From VRUE01 sp963817945 (GTDB taxonomy: Bacteria > Actinomycetota > Thermoleophilia > Solirubrobacterales > 70-9), in assembly GCA_963817945.1 (NCBI GenBank), contig CAWFQH010000004.1, positions 434,001 to 498,000 on the forward strand: a stretch of DNA of 64,000 nucleotides, in the 5' to 3' direction. Shown piece after piece: positions 48,801 through 57,453 of this stretch. A model generated the notes under the pieces. That model saw only the letters and a list, made by a program, of their open reading frames with translations, did not search any database and was not told the origin of the DNA. The translations under genes were made by a program, and so were the position numbers. The stretch's first letter is position 1. Each line of letters starts with the position of its first letter.

Positions 48801-49934
48801 TCAGGCGGCTTTGGCCTCGGCGACAGGCGCGTCCTCGCGATCAGCCGGCGCCCCCGGCGCCGGCGCAGCGTCCTCCGCAGCCGGGACCGAAGTGGCATCC
48901 TCCGCCCCGATCCCGAGCGCGGTGCGGATCTTGGCCTCCAGCTCCGCCGCGATCTCGGGATTATCGAGGAGGAACTGCTTGGCGTTGTTGCGCCCCTGGC
49001 CGAGCCTAGTCTTGCCGTAGGAGAAGAAGGAACCCGATTTCTGCACCAGGTCGTGCTCGATGCCGAAATCGATCAGGCCGCCCTCGCGCGAGATGCCGAC
49101 GCCGTACTCGATATCGAATTCCGCCTGCTTGAAGGGCGAGGCGACCTTGTTCTTGACGACTTTCACCCGCACCCGGTTGCCGACCGCCTCGGTGCCCTCC
49201 TTGAGGGTCTCGATGCGGCGGATGTCGAGCCGCTGCGAGGCGTAGAACTTCAGCGCCCGGCCGCCCGGCTGGGTCTCCGGCGAGCCGAACTGGACGCCGA
49301 CCTTTTCGCGGATCTGGTTGGTGAAGATGCAGACGGTGTTGGTGCGGTTCAGGTTGCCGGCCAGTTTGCGCATCGCCTGCGACATCAGACGCGCCTGCAG
49401 GCCAACGGTGGTGTCGCCGATCTGCCCATCCAGCTCGGCTTTCGGGGTCAGCGCCGCGACCGAGTCGATCGCGACGATGTCGACCGCGGTAGAGGCGATC
49501 AGGCGGTCGGCGATCTGCAGGGCCTGCTCGCCGTAGTCGGGCTGGGAGACCAGCAGCTCGTCGGTGTCGACGCCGATCCTGCGGGCGTAGATCGGGTCAA
49601 TCGCGTGCTCGGTGTCGATGAAGGCGCAGATCCCGCCGCGGCTCTGAGCCTCGGCGATGACGTGGTAGAGCAGCGTCGTCTTGCCCGAGGACTCGGGGCC
49701 GAAGATCTCGACGATCCGGCCGCGCGGCACGCCGCCGATCCCGAGCGCCAGGTCGAGCGCGAGGGCGCCGGTGGGAATCGCTTCCACCTGCACCGCGGCA
49801 TCAGCGCCGAGTCGCATCAGAGAACCCTCGCCGAACTCGCGTTTGATCCCGGTCACGGCCGCCTCGAGGGCCGCGTCCTTGGCCTTGGCTTCTTTGGCCG
49901 AGGCGTCCTTCAGAGCCGCTTTCTTGTCTGCCAT
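48801..49934 (-). CDS. recA: Recombinase RecA
   Basis: DNA strand-exchange ATPase that also triggers LexA cleavage. Walker A GPESSGKTTL, AFIDTEHAIDP and VAIDSVAALTPKAEL are intact, with the usual acidic/Ala-rich C-terminal tail. From the ATG at 49934 (377 residues), AAVTGIKREFGEGSLMRLG follows a 20-residue Lys/Ala-rich start; GGTGGAAGAG lies just upstream. It comes ten bases after thpR. No clear SOS box is seen because the promoter must lie before thpR or inside it. Confidence 0.97.
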   Translation of the reverse strand: MADKKAALKDASAKEAKAKDAALEAAVTGIKREFGEGSLMRLGADAAVQVEAIPTGALALDLALGIGGVPRGRIVEIFGPESSGKTTLLYHVIAEAQSRGGICAFIDTEHAIDPIYARRIGVDTDELLVSQPDYGEQALQIADRLIASTAVDIVAIDSVAALTPKAELDGQIGDTTVGLQARLMSQAMRKLAGNLNRTNTVCIFTNQIREKVGVQFGSPETQPGGRALKFYASQRLDIRRIETLKEGTEAVGNRVRVKVVKNKVASPFKQAEFDIEYGVGISREGGLIDFGIEHDLVQKSGSFFSYGKTRLGQGRNNAKQFLLDNPEIAAELEAKIRTALGIGAEDATSVPAAEDAAPAPGAPADREDAPVAEAKAA

Positions 49935-49944
49935 CTCTTCCACC

Positions 49945-50544
49945 TCACCGCCGCCCCGCGGGCAGCTCGACTTGCGCCAGCGGGATGTACTGCGCACCCC
50001 GAGGCTGGAGTTCAGAACGGTAGAGCGTCAACCGGACGCCACCGAAGGGCTGCAGCAGGGCCTTCGGCAGCGCCTTTGGAGGCTTGGAGACCCGCGCCGG
50101 ACGATTCGAGCCCCGCTCCTCCCGTCGCACCCTGGCGACCGTCACATGAGGCCAGAACGGGCGCTTCTCGGGCTTGTAAAGGCGGGCCGCGACCAGCTCC
50201 TCTTGCAGGGCGGCCTGCAGCTCGACGGTCGCCGGCGACTCGGCCGGCAGGGCGAAGAGGCGCGCCCTCCCCCGCTCCGGGCGCTGGACCGGGTCCCCCA
50301 GCTCGATTTGCGGCGCCAGGCCGCCGCTCGTCTCGACGATCTCGGCCAGGCGCGGGATCTCCTTCTCCGCCAGGTAGCCGAGGAAGGCGAGGGTGATGTG
50401 GAGTGAGGGCGGCGCCACCGGCCGCAGTGCCGGATCGGTAAGCGCCTGCCGGGCCCAGGCGGCGAGCCCGTCGCGGACTTCGTCCGGCAGGTCGAGCGCG
50501 ACGAACAACCTCGCCCGCGGGCTCTTCAGCCTCTCCTTCGCCAT
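49945..50544 (-). CDS. thpR: RNA 2',3'-cyclic phosphodiesterase
   Basis: 2H phosphoesterase family (LigT/ThpR), opening 2',3'-cyclic phosphates on RNA ends. The two catalytic motifs are SLHITLAFLG and PHVTVARV, in a 199-residue protein of usual size. From ATG 50544, which lies 7 bases after TAGCGT; an upstream in-frame start at 50580 lacks such a signal. Pairing with recA is frequent in actinobacteria-like genomes. Confidence 0.92.
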   Translation of the reverse strand: MAKERLKSPRARLFVALDLPDEVRDGLAAWARQALTDPALRPVAPPSLHITLAFLGYLAEKEIPRLAEIVETSGGLAPQIELGDPVQRPERGRARLFALPAESPATVELQAALQEELVAARLYKPEKRPFWPHVTVARVRREERGSNRPARVSKPPKALPKALLQPFGGVRLTLYRSELQPRGAQYIPLAQVELPAGRR

Positions 50545-50551
50545 GGCGGCG

Positions 50552-50557
50552 ACGCTA
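50552..50557 (-). promoter_or_regulatory. Candidate -10 element of the thpR-recA unit
   Basis: TAGCGT on the minus strand, 7 bases from the thpR ATG. Confidence 0.4.
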
Positions 50558-50636
50558 CGGGGTCGCGACGCACGAGACAAGACGCAAACGTCAGAAGCCT
50601 GTCATTTGTTCGTGTCGGCTGGGTGAAAAGTGGCGC

Positions 50637-51395
50637 TCAGCGAGCGCGGCGGCGTTGGCAGCGCCGCCTGCCGTGTTTGGCCCCTTTGACACGGGGACCA
50701 ACCGCCGACCCCCTCCGCCGTCCACTCTTGGGGCGACAACGTCTGGCTTTGCGCGGGTTGGCAGGCTCCACCCTTTGAGGCGATCCAACCAGCGGTTCAG
50801 AAGGCGCGGCTTCAACTGGCGATTCTGGGGGCCTGCCAGTGGCGAGCAGGGCCGAGTCGAGCTGGTAGGCGCGGCCGACGATCGCGTAGGGCGGGCAAGG
50901 GGAGGGAACCACGGCAATGCAGATGACCGCTTGGGCCGCGGCCTCTATCACCGAGAGGCACAGCAACGGCGCGGCCGCCCCATGGTCGAGGGGGATGGAC
51001 GCAAGGTCGAAGGCGGCGCTCCCCACGCCGGTGCGTTCGCTCCCCGACCACACGACCTGCACGCCTTCTCCCGGCGAGTTCAGGCTGCGACCCGGGGACG
51101 AGCAGTCGGCCTGCGACGTGCCGGGACCGACGGTCGCATAGGGGATCCAGGCGCAAGGCGAGAAATACTCCGCGGGCGGCGGGGATTCCCATTCGGGCGG
51201 GTGGGGGTCCGGTTTCGAGGGGCCCGGCGATGAGGACACGGAGAGGCACTCGACCGTCCGGTAGACGATCCCCGCCACCGAGCCGTGGGCCCAATCGGCG
51301 CTCGCCTCCGCGCGCGTGATCGTGCCGCTCGCCCCGTGCGCGGCGGCGGGCAGCGCCGCCAACAGGGCCAGGGCGAGGATCAGCGCCGCCTGCAC
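50637..51395 (-). CDS. Secreted hypothetical protein with basic C-terminus
   Basis: 252 residues. A signal peptide (ALILALALLAALPAAAHGAS) precedes a domain with about six Cys (ECLS, PCAWIPYATVG, ADCSS, LLCLSV, VICIAV, SPCPPYA), suggesting disulfides in an extracellular beta protein. The last 50 residues are strongly basic (ARRCRPKSGRRRG and similar) and might hold it to the wall or to polymers. Not recognised. GTG start with GGAG seven bases upstream. Confidence 0.62.
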   Translation of the reverse strand: MQAALILALALLAALPAAAHGASGTITRAEASADWAHGSVAGIVYRTVECLSVSSSPGPSKPDPHPPEWESPPPAEYFSPCAWIPYATVGPGTSQADCSSPGRSLNSPGEGVQVVWSGSERTGVGSAAFDLASIPLDHGAAAPLLCLSVIEAAAQAVICIAVVPSPCPPYAIVGRAYQLDSALLATGRPPESPVEAAPSEPLVGSPQRVEPANPRKARRCRPKSGRRRGSAVGPRVKGAKHGRRRCQRRRAR

Positions 51396-51493
51396 GCCGC
51401 CGCTCCGCCTTTGTCTCCCGGTTCCGTCACCTCTGTACCCAGCTGGGAATCACCGCGTTCTCGACAACTATAGGTTCGGTTGCCGGCGTTTGC

Positions 51494-52810
51494 CTACAGA
51501 GGCGCTTCGTCGCCGCTGAGCAGGATGCGCAGCATGTGCATGCCGACGAGGGCGGCGCGCTCGCGGATGTCCTCGCGGCCGCCGGGGATGACCGGGTCGC
51601 GGGCGATCGAGGAGCCGTCGCCGAGGCGGGCGTCGAAGCAGACGTAGCCGACTGGCTTCTGCTCGCTGCCGCCGTCGGGGCCCGCGATGCCGGTGATCGA
51701 GACCGCCACGTCGCCGTCGAAGCGCTCGATAGCCCCCTGCGACATCGCCGCGGCGACCTCCGCGGAGACCGCGCCGTACGCATCGATCAGGTCTGGATCG
51801 ACCCCCAGCAGCTCCGCCTTTGCCTCGTTCGAGTAGGCGACGACGCCGCCTGCAAAGTAGGCAGAAGCCCCGGGCAGATCGGTGATCCGCGCCGCCAACA
51901 GTCCGCCCGAGCAGGACTCGGCCAGGGCCAGCTTCCGCCCCTGCAACAGCTGGGCCAGCTGGGCGTCGATCGTCTCGCCGTCACGGCTGAAGAGGTGACG
52001 GGCGTGGCGGTCGGCGAGGCCAGCCCGCACCTCCTCGGCGGCGATGCCGGCCTCGGCGCGATAACGGACGTCGATCTCGATCTCTCCCCGGCGCAGACAG
52101 GTGGTGATCTCGACCCTGTCCAGCTCGGTCCCCCCCGCCTCGATCTCGCGCAGGCTCTTGGCGATCTCCGACTCGGGGACGCCGAACATCCTCATCGTGT
52201 AGGCGTTCAGTGGCGTCGCGCGCGCCAGCACCGCCTGCACCGGTCGCGACTCCACCGCCGCCGGCCACATCGGCTGCAGCTCGCGCGGGGGGCCGGGCAG
52301 GACGATCACAACCTGCCCATCGGCTGGGACCACGAGGCCGGGCGCGGTGCCGACGGGATCGAGCGGTACGGCCCCCTCGGGCACCATCGCCTGCTTGCGG
52401 TTGGCGACCCGCAGGGCCTCGGGGTCGAAGTCGAAGCTGCGTCCGAATCTCCGCAGGATCGCCGCGATCTTCTCCTCCATCTCCTCGTCGAGCACCAGCT
52501 CGCGCCCAGCGAACTGCCCAACGACCTCGGCGGTCAGGTCGTCGGCCGTGGGGCCGAGGCCGCCGGAGGTGACGATCAGATCCATTCCCTCCGCCGCGAG
52601 GAAGCGCAATGCCGCCTCGAGGTCGTCCGGCCGGTCTGCCACGACGAGGATGTGGGCAACCTCGACCCCCAGCTCTGCCAGCTGTTCGGAGATCCAGGGC
52701 CCATTGCGGTCGGCGATGCGCCCCGTCAGGACCTCGGTACCGGTGACGACGATTCCGGCACGCACCGGCGATCCCGCCGCCCCCGGACGCGGGAGCGAAT
52801 CCCCCTCCAT
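51494..52810 (-). CDS. cinA: CinA family competence/damage-inducible protein
   Basis: 438 residues: an N-terminal molybdopterin-binding-like domain (VVTGTEVLTGRIADRNGPW, VTSGGLGPTADDLT) and a C-terminal nicotinamide-nucleotide amidase domain (LALAESCSGGLLAARITD, VSITGIAGPDGG). It salvages NMN to nicotinate mononucleotide. The ATG 52810 has AGAGG six bases upstream; an ATG at 52828 lacks one. It lies in the usual ftsK-rodZ-cinA-recA neighbourhood. Confidence 0.93.
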   Translation of the reverse strand: MEGDSLPRPGAAGSPVRAGIVVTGTEVLTGRIADRNGPWISEQLAELGVEVAHILVVADRPDDLEAALRFLAAEGMDLIVTSGGLGPTADDLTAEVVGQFAGRELVLDEEMEEKIAAILRRFGRSFDFDPEALRVANRKQAMVPEGAVPLDPVGTAPGLVVPADGQVVIVLPGPPRELQPMWPAAVESRPVQAVLARATPLNAYTMRMFGVPESEIAKSLREIEAGGTELDRVEITTCLRRGEIEIDVRYRAEAGIAAEEVRAGLADRHARHLFSRDGETIDAQLAQLLQGRKLALAESCSGGLLAARITDLPGASAYFAGGVVAYSNEAKAELLGVDPDLIDAYGAVSAEVAAAMSQGAIERFDGDVAVSITGIAGPDGGSEQKPVGYVCFDARLGDGSSIARDPVIPGGREDIRERAALVGMHMLRILLSGDEAPL

Positions 52811-52858
52811 ATCAGCCTCTTTCGACATTCGCAGAAGCAGAGGAGGCGGCGGTACATG

Positions 52859-53617
52859 TCATTCGCAGTCGGGCCTTTCGCCTTCTTCGAGCGCGCTCAC
52901 ATCTCCGTCGGAGGTGATCTCGTACCCGACCGGGCTCGAGCTCGGCGGCAGGTCCGTTTCCCTGCCATCGACGGTCATCTCGACCGAGCCGTTGCCCAGC
53001 GCCACTTCGAAACGCGACGAGCGGAAGGGGCCAGCAGCGGTGCCTTCCTCGAGGATCTCGCCGTCGATCAGGGTTTCCTCGCCCCCGTCCAGCAGGCAAA
53101 CCCAGACTTCGGCGGTCGCCGTGAGGGTCACCTCCACTCCCGGCTTTGGGGTCGGCTCGGATCTCTGGCTGGCCTGCCTGCGCTCGGCTGAGCCTGCGCT
53201 CTCCTTCGGGTCCGGCGCAGACGGGTTGTCGTCTCCACCCGCGAGACCGATTGCCACCACCAGGGCGGCGAGGCCGAGAGCGATCGCGATTGCCAGCAGC
53301 CTGCCTGGAACCAGCGGCCTTTTGCCGCGCGCACTTGCCGGCACCGGCTCGACGCGCTTCGGCGTTCGGTCGCTCCCCGGCGTGGCGACGCTGCGTCTGT
53401 ATTCGTCGGCGAGCCGTTCACCATCGAGCCCAAGGTGGATCGCATAGGTTCGGATGAAACCGCGCGCGTAGGCGTCTCCGGGGAGCGCGTCCCACTCCTC
53501 GTTCTCCATCGCCTGCAGGTAGCGAACGCGGATCTTGATCGCCGCTTCGACCTCGACGAGGTCGAGCTTGCGGCGGCTCCGCGCCTCGCGCAGCGTGGCT
53601 CCGATTCCGGTCTCCAC
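52859..53617 (-). CDS. RodZ-like HTH membrane protein
   Basis: 252 residues: an Xre-type helix-turn-helix (GATLREARSRRKLDLVEVE, RYLQAMENEEWDALPGDAY) at residues 5-70, a membrane helix near 107-127 and a periplasmic beta domain (DUF4115-like, residues 160-230). RodZ links MreB to the wall elongation machinery. Actinobacteria without rod shape keep homologs of unclear role. GTG start 6 bases after a CACAAT hexamer; 40-base gap to cinA. Confidence 0.82.
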   Translation of the reverse strand: METGIGATLREARSRRKLDLVEVEAAIKIRVRYLQAMENEEWDALPGDAYARGFIRTYAIHLGLDGERLADEYRRSVATPGSDRTPKRVEPVPASARGKRPLVPGRLLAIAIALGLAALVVAIGLAGGDDNPSAPDPKESAGSAERRQASQRSEPTPKPGVEVTLTATAEVWVCLLDGGEETLIDGEILEEGTAAGPFRSSRFEVALGNGSVEMTVDGRETDLPPSSSPVGYEITSDGDVSALEEGERPDCE

Positions 53618-53677
53618 GCCGACATTGTGTCCCCTCGGGCCATGGAGGGGCGAGAAAAGCCGGTAACGCCCGCTCCG

Positions 53678-55834
53678 TCAGGCGGGATCGTCGGCGTCGA
53701 CCGCCACCGGCTCGGGCTCGGCGTCGCCGCCGAGGACCCGCGGCAGGTCGGCCTCAGTGATCAAAACCTGCCGTGGCTTTGACCCCTCATAGCCGGAGAT
53801 CACGCCGCGGCGCTCGAGCATGTCGATCAAGCGGCCCGCCCGGGTGTAGCCGACCCGCAGCCGGCGCTGGATCATCGAGACCGATGCCGTTTCGGTCTGT
53901 ACGACCGTGCGAATCGCCTCGTCGAGCAGGTCGTCGCTATCGGGGTCGTAGTCGCCCTCGGCTTCGACGCCCTTCTCCTCGTGCACCTCAAGCAGCTCGG
54001 CCTCGAATTCGGGTTCCCCTTGCTTGGCCCAGTGCTCGGTGATGCGGGAGGTCTCCTCCTCGGTGACGAAGGCGCCCTGGATCCGTGCCAGCTTCGAGGT
54101 CCCGGCGCCGCGGAACAGCATGTCGCCTTGGCCCAGCAGGGCCTCCGCCCCGCCCTGGTCGAGGATCACGCGCGAGTCGGTCTGCGAGGAGACCGCGAAG
54201 GCGATCCGGGCGGGGATGTTGACCTTGATCGTGCCGGTGATGATGTCGGTCGAGGGGCGCTGCGTCGCCAGCACCAGGTGGATCCCGGTCGCCCGCGACT
54301 TCTGGGCGAGACGGATGATCGAGTCCTCGACCTCGGCCGGGGAGACCATCATCAGATCCGCGAGCTCGTCGATCACGCAGAGGATGTGCGGCAGTGGCGC
54401 CTCGCCCGCCTTGGCGCGCGCCCGGTTCAGCTCGGCCAGGTTGCGGCAGCGAGCCTGGCCCATGATCCCGTAGCGGCTCTCCATCTCGCCGATCAGGTTG
54501 GCGAGAACGTTGGCGGCGAGCCGCGGCGAGGTGACGACCGGCGTCAGCAGGTGCGGCACGTGCTCGTAGTGGTTGAGCTCGACCTGCTTAGGATCGACCA
54601 GGACGAGGCGAACGTCGTTCGGCGAAGCGTGCATCAGGATCGAGGAGAGGATCGCGTTAACGCAGCCGGACTTGCCCGAGCCGGTGGTGCCGGCGACGAG
54701 GACGTGTGGCATCTTCGCCAGGTCCGTCCAGACAGCGTTGCCGTCGATGCCCTTGCCGAGCCAGGCGACCAGCGGCGAGGTCTTCTCGGGACGGCCGGCG
54801 TAGATGTCGCCGAGTCGGACCAGGCGGCGGCGGGTGTTGGGAACCTCCACCCCCACAGCCTGCTTGCCCGGGATCGGCGCCAGGATGCGGATGTCGGTCG
54901 AAGCCAGGGCGTAGGCGAGGTCGTTGGAGAGCTCGGTGACTTTCTTCACCTTCGTCCCCGGCGCCAGACGCAGCTCGAAACGGGAGACGTGCGGGCCGCT
55001 GACGATGCCGACGATCTTCGCCTCGACGCCGAAGTGTCCGAGCGTCTCGACCAGCTTGCGCCCGATCGCGTCGTGGTCGCGCGGATCGGGCCCTTTGTCA
55101 CCTTTGCCTTTTTCAAGCGACTTCGCGGGCGGCGGCCGGTAGGCGATCTGCTCCGATTCGGTCACCCCCCGCTTGTTGCCCATCGGCGTCAGGGGGATTG
55201 GCTCAGCCTCGACGTCAGCCGGCTCGGGCTCCTCCGGAGCGGCCTCGATCTCCTCTAGCTGCGCCTCGAAGTCCTGGGTGACCGGCTCATCCTCGTCGGG
55301 CCCCGGGTCCTCGGCGATCGCCACGGTGGGCTCGAGGTCGTCCTCCTCGGGGTAGGTGCTCATCACGTCGGTCGCGTTGGCCTGAGTCTCGAAGGCGTAG
55401 GTCTTTTCCCGATCCCGTTCCTCGCGGCGGGCCTCGCGATGGCGAATTGCCGTCTGGGTTACGTCGCGGCTGCCGACGAAGAGGTGTCGCAAACCACGGG
55501 CGATGCCGCCAAAGACGGTCGAGATCGAGGTGCCGGTGACGAGCATCGCGCCGATCGCCAGCATCAGCACAGTTGCAATCCGCGCCCCGATCGCCCCGAC
55601 CAGGTACTCGAGGCCGGTCTCCAGGCCGTAACCAACCTTGCCGCCGTCCCAGGCGAAGAAGAGCACGAAGACGAGGTAGACCCCGGTGGCGATCAGGAAC
55701 AGGCCGATCAGATCGAGATGGCGCTGCTGTAGCCCTTCGGGCAGGTGTGGGCGCGGAAGACGCGGCTTTGCCTTCGCTTTCGGCTTCCGCTTAGAGCCTC
55801 GCGCGGGCGAGCCGCGCTTCTTGCGCACGAACAT
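53678..55834 (-). CDS. ftsK: DNA translocase FtsK
   Basis: Septal DNA pump that clears and resolves chromosomes at division. A basic N-terminus precedes membrane helices (LIGLFLIATGVYLVFVLFF and two more), then an acidic linker of about 130 residues. The motor has Walker A GTTGSGKSGCVNAIL and Walker B LCVIDELADLMM. The C-terminal gamma winged helix (MIQRRLRVGYTRAGRLIDML) reads KOPS-like polarity sites. Length 718 residues, on the short side because the linker is short. Confidence 0.95.
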   Translation of the reverse strand: MFVRKKRGSPARGSKRKPKAKAKPRLPRPHLPEGLQQRHLDLIGLFLIATGVYLVFVLFFAWDGGKVGYGLETGLEYLVGAIGARIATVLMLAIGAMLVTGTSISTVFGGIARGLRHLFVGSRDVTQTAIRHREARREERDREKTYAFETQANATDVMSTYPEEDDLEPTVAIAEDPGPDEDEPVTQDFEAQLEEIEAAPEEPEPADVEAEPIPLTPMGNKRGVTESEQIAYRPPPAKSLEKGKGDKGPDPRDHDAIGRKLVETLGHFGVEAKIVGIVSGPHVSRFELRLAPGTKVKKVTELSNDLAYALASTDIRILAPIPGKQAVGVEVPNTRRRLVRLGDIYAGRPEKTSPLVAWLGKGIDGNAVWTDLAKMPHVLVAGTTGSGKSGCVNAILSSILMHASPNDVRLVLVDPKQVELNHYEHVPHLLTPVVTSPRLAANVLANLIGEMESRYGIMGQARCRNLAELNRARAKAGEAPLPHILCVIDELADLMMVSPAEVEDSIIRLAQKSRATGIHLVLATQRPSTDIITGTIKVNIPARIAFAVSSQTDSRVILDQGGAEALLGQGDMLFRGAGTSKLARIQGAFVTEEETSRITEHWAKQGEPEFEAELLEVHEEKGVEAEGDYDPDSDDLLDEAIRTVVQTETASVSMIQRRLRVGYTRAGRLIDMLERRGVISGYEGSKPRQVLITEADLPRVLGGDAEPEPVAVDADDPA

Positions 55835-55874
55835 GCGATCCGCTTCGACGCCGGGACGCCCTCCCCTGCTCCGG

Positions 55875-56207
55875 CTAGACCTGCGTGAGGATCGTCGCGA
55901 GGACGCCCATCATCGCTGCGAAGAGAGTGACGAAGCCGCCGATCATGACCGCCATCAAGGTCTTGATCTCGGATCGAACCGCCTGGAATTCCGATTTCAT
56001 CTCCGACCGAACCGCCTGAAATTCGGTTCGCATTTCGATCCTGACCGCGCGGAATTCCGCGTGCATCTCGCAGCTGAGGTCGTCCACCCGCACCTCGAGA
56101 CGACCAACGCGCTCCCCGAGATGGTCGACCTTATGGTCGATGCGGTCGGCCTTCATGTTGAGGTCGTCGAGTCTCTCGTCGTTCCAGGTCATGGTCGCTG
56201 CCTCCAT
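55875..56207 (-). CDS. Small coiled-coil membrane protein
   Basis: 110 residues. A long coiled coil includes three near-identical 11-residue units (EFRAVRIEMRT, EFQAVRSEMKS, EFQAVRSEIKT at about residues 51-83) and ends in one membrane helix (MIGGFVTLFAAMMGVLATIL). Such tail-anchored hendecad proteins are widespread and uncharacterised. The ATG lies 6 bases after TAGCGT. Confidence 0.7.
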   Translation of the reverse strand: MEAATMTWNDERLDDLNMKADRIDHKVDHLGERVGRLEVRVDDLSCEMHAEFRAVRIEMRTEFQAVRSEMKSEFQAVRSEIKTLMAVMIGGFVTLFAAMMGVLATILTQV

Positions 56208-56213
56208 GGTGCC

Positions 56214-56219
56214 ACGCTA
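56214..56219 (-). promoter_or_regulatory. Candidate -10 element of the coiled-coil gene
   Basis: TAGCGT on the minus strand, 6 bases from the ATG. Confidence 0.4.
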
Positions 56220-56323
56220 ACGGGGGGCGAATCAGGCATGGCGCGATGAATGCAAAAAGTTTCGCACGAAGTGACGACGGAAGGAGCGCTCAGCCGGCGC
56301 AGACCCAGGCGCTGCCGCCGGAA

Positions 56324-57274
56324 TCAGCCCAGATTTCGGCGGCGATGCCGGTCTTGTTCCTCCTTCGAGGCTTCGTGCGGCGCCCCCTTGCCCCCGTAGG
56401 CCTCCCAGGTCGAAGGAAGGATCTGGTAGGCGCCGCCTGCCCCGCTCGACGGGTTGAGGGCGCCGTAGTCGCCGCCCGACTCGCACATCACGATGTAGGT
56501 GGGGATCGAGTAGGGGCCGCCGAGCCAGCGGCCGACGGTTTCTTCGGCCGCCGCCCGGCTCGCCGCTTCCGCCGCTTCGATGTCCGCGATCCACTCCTCG
56601 ATCTTTGCTTTCAACGTTGCCAGTGCCTCGGCTCGGGCTCGCGCCAGTGATTCGGCACGGGCGGCTGCTGCTTCGGCCTCGGCGCGGACGGCGGCGATTT
56701 CGGAGCGGGCGGCGACGAGGCGCTCGTTGTAGGCGACGACTTTCCGCTTCAGCTCTGCGACGCGTTTCAGCCCGTGCCGGACGGCGTCGCGGACGTCCTC
56801 GACCCGCGCCGCGAGCTCCGTGTCGTGCTCCTCGATTCGCTGCAGGTACTCGCTGCGCACCGCCAGCTCGTCGAAGTCGCTGGATCCCAAGATCATGCTG
56901 GCAGTGCTTGGGGCCCCGTTGCGGTAGATCGCGACCAGGCGCTCGGTCAGAGCAAGGCGAGCGCGACGCAGGCGCTGCTTCTCAAGGCGCAATCGCCCTT
57001 CGGCGCTCGCCACCGCCTGGGCGAGCCTGGCCGCCCGCTCTCGACCGGTTGCCAGCAGCCCGCTTAGCCGTCGCTCGCGACCGGCCGCAGCCGTCGCTTC
57101 GCCTTCGGCCGTGAGCAGCGCTCCCTGCGCGGCTTTGATCTCCGCGCCCAGAGCCGCCGCCTCGTCGCGGGCACGGTCCACTTGGCCCCGCAGGGCATCC
57201 ACCTCGGCCGCGCCGGCCGGGACGACGGCGAGGCACACGGCCGCCAGCACGGCAATTGCAGGCAGTTTCCGCAC
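56324..57274 (-). CDS. Secreted coiled-coil protein with transglycosylase-like domain, 3' frameshift
   Basis: A signal peptide (LPAIAVLAAVCLAVVPAGA) precedes about 200 residues of coiled coil with the RLVAIYRNGAPSTASMIL segment seen in PcsB/RipA-like envelope proteins. A resuscitation-factor/lysozyme-like domain follows (IPTYIVMCESGGDYGALNP, GAYQILPSTWEAYGG). The frame ends at NLG-stop. One extra base near 56348 hides the expected end IAAEIWADSGGSAWVCAG, whose stop is at 56290. With that fix it has 327 residues; as it stands, 316. It likely remodels peptidoglycan. Confidence 0.78.
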   Translation of the reverse strand: MRKLPAIAVLAAVCLAVVPAGAAEVDALRGQVDRARDEAAALGAEIKAAQGALLTAEGEATAAAGRERRLSGLLATGRERAARLAQAVASAEGRLRLEKQRLRRARLALTERLVAIYRNGAPSTASMILGSSDFDELAVRSEYLQRIEEHDTELAARVEDVRDAVRHGLKRVAELKRKVVAYNERLVAARSEIAAVRAEAEAAAARAESLARARAEALATLKAKIEEWIADIEAAEAASRAAAEETVGRWLGGPYSIPTYIVMCESGGDYGALNPSSGAGGAYQILPSTWEAYGGKGAPHEASKEEQDRHRRRNLG

Positions 57275-57297
57275 GAAGCGGACGAGGTTAGCGGCCC

Positions 57298-57453
57298 TCA
57301 GCCCTCGGGAACGTTCCTGCTGGCAAGGTACAAGGCGACGCCCAGGACCACTGCCGCGACCCCCGCGCCGATCCGTGCCGGTCGCGCGTAGCGCTCCCGC
57401 AGGTAGAAGGACGCATACTTGACGACCGCCTTGCCGATCGCGCGGTAGACCAT
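57298..57453 (-). CDS. Small membrane protein after argG
   Basis: 51 residues, not long enough for usual gene-length cut-offs. The start MVYRAIGKAVVKYASFYL is amphipathic and basic. RERYARPARIG leads into a membrane helix GAGVAAVVLGVALYLAS and a short polar end. The ATG overlaps the argG stop (ATGA) and codon use is like that of neighbours, so it is probably real. Not recognised. Confidence 0.6.
   Translation of the reverse strand: MVYRAIGKAVVKYASFYLRERYARPARIGAGVAAVVLGVALYLASRNVPEG

Noticed and set aside
49053..50396. Long plus-strand open frame opposite recA and thpR
   Set aside because: It is antisense to well-conserved genes. High third-position GC keeps the opposite frame open, and the translation has no domain pattern. 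The same applies to long antisense frames opposite the RTX gene (36339-37511), miaB (45697-47694), nadE and the arg genes.
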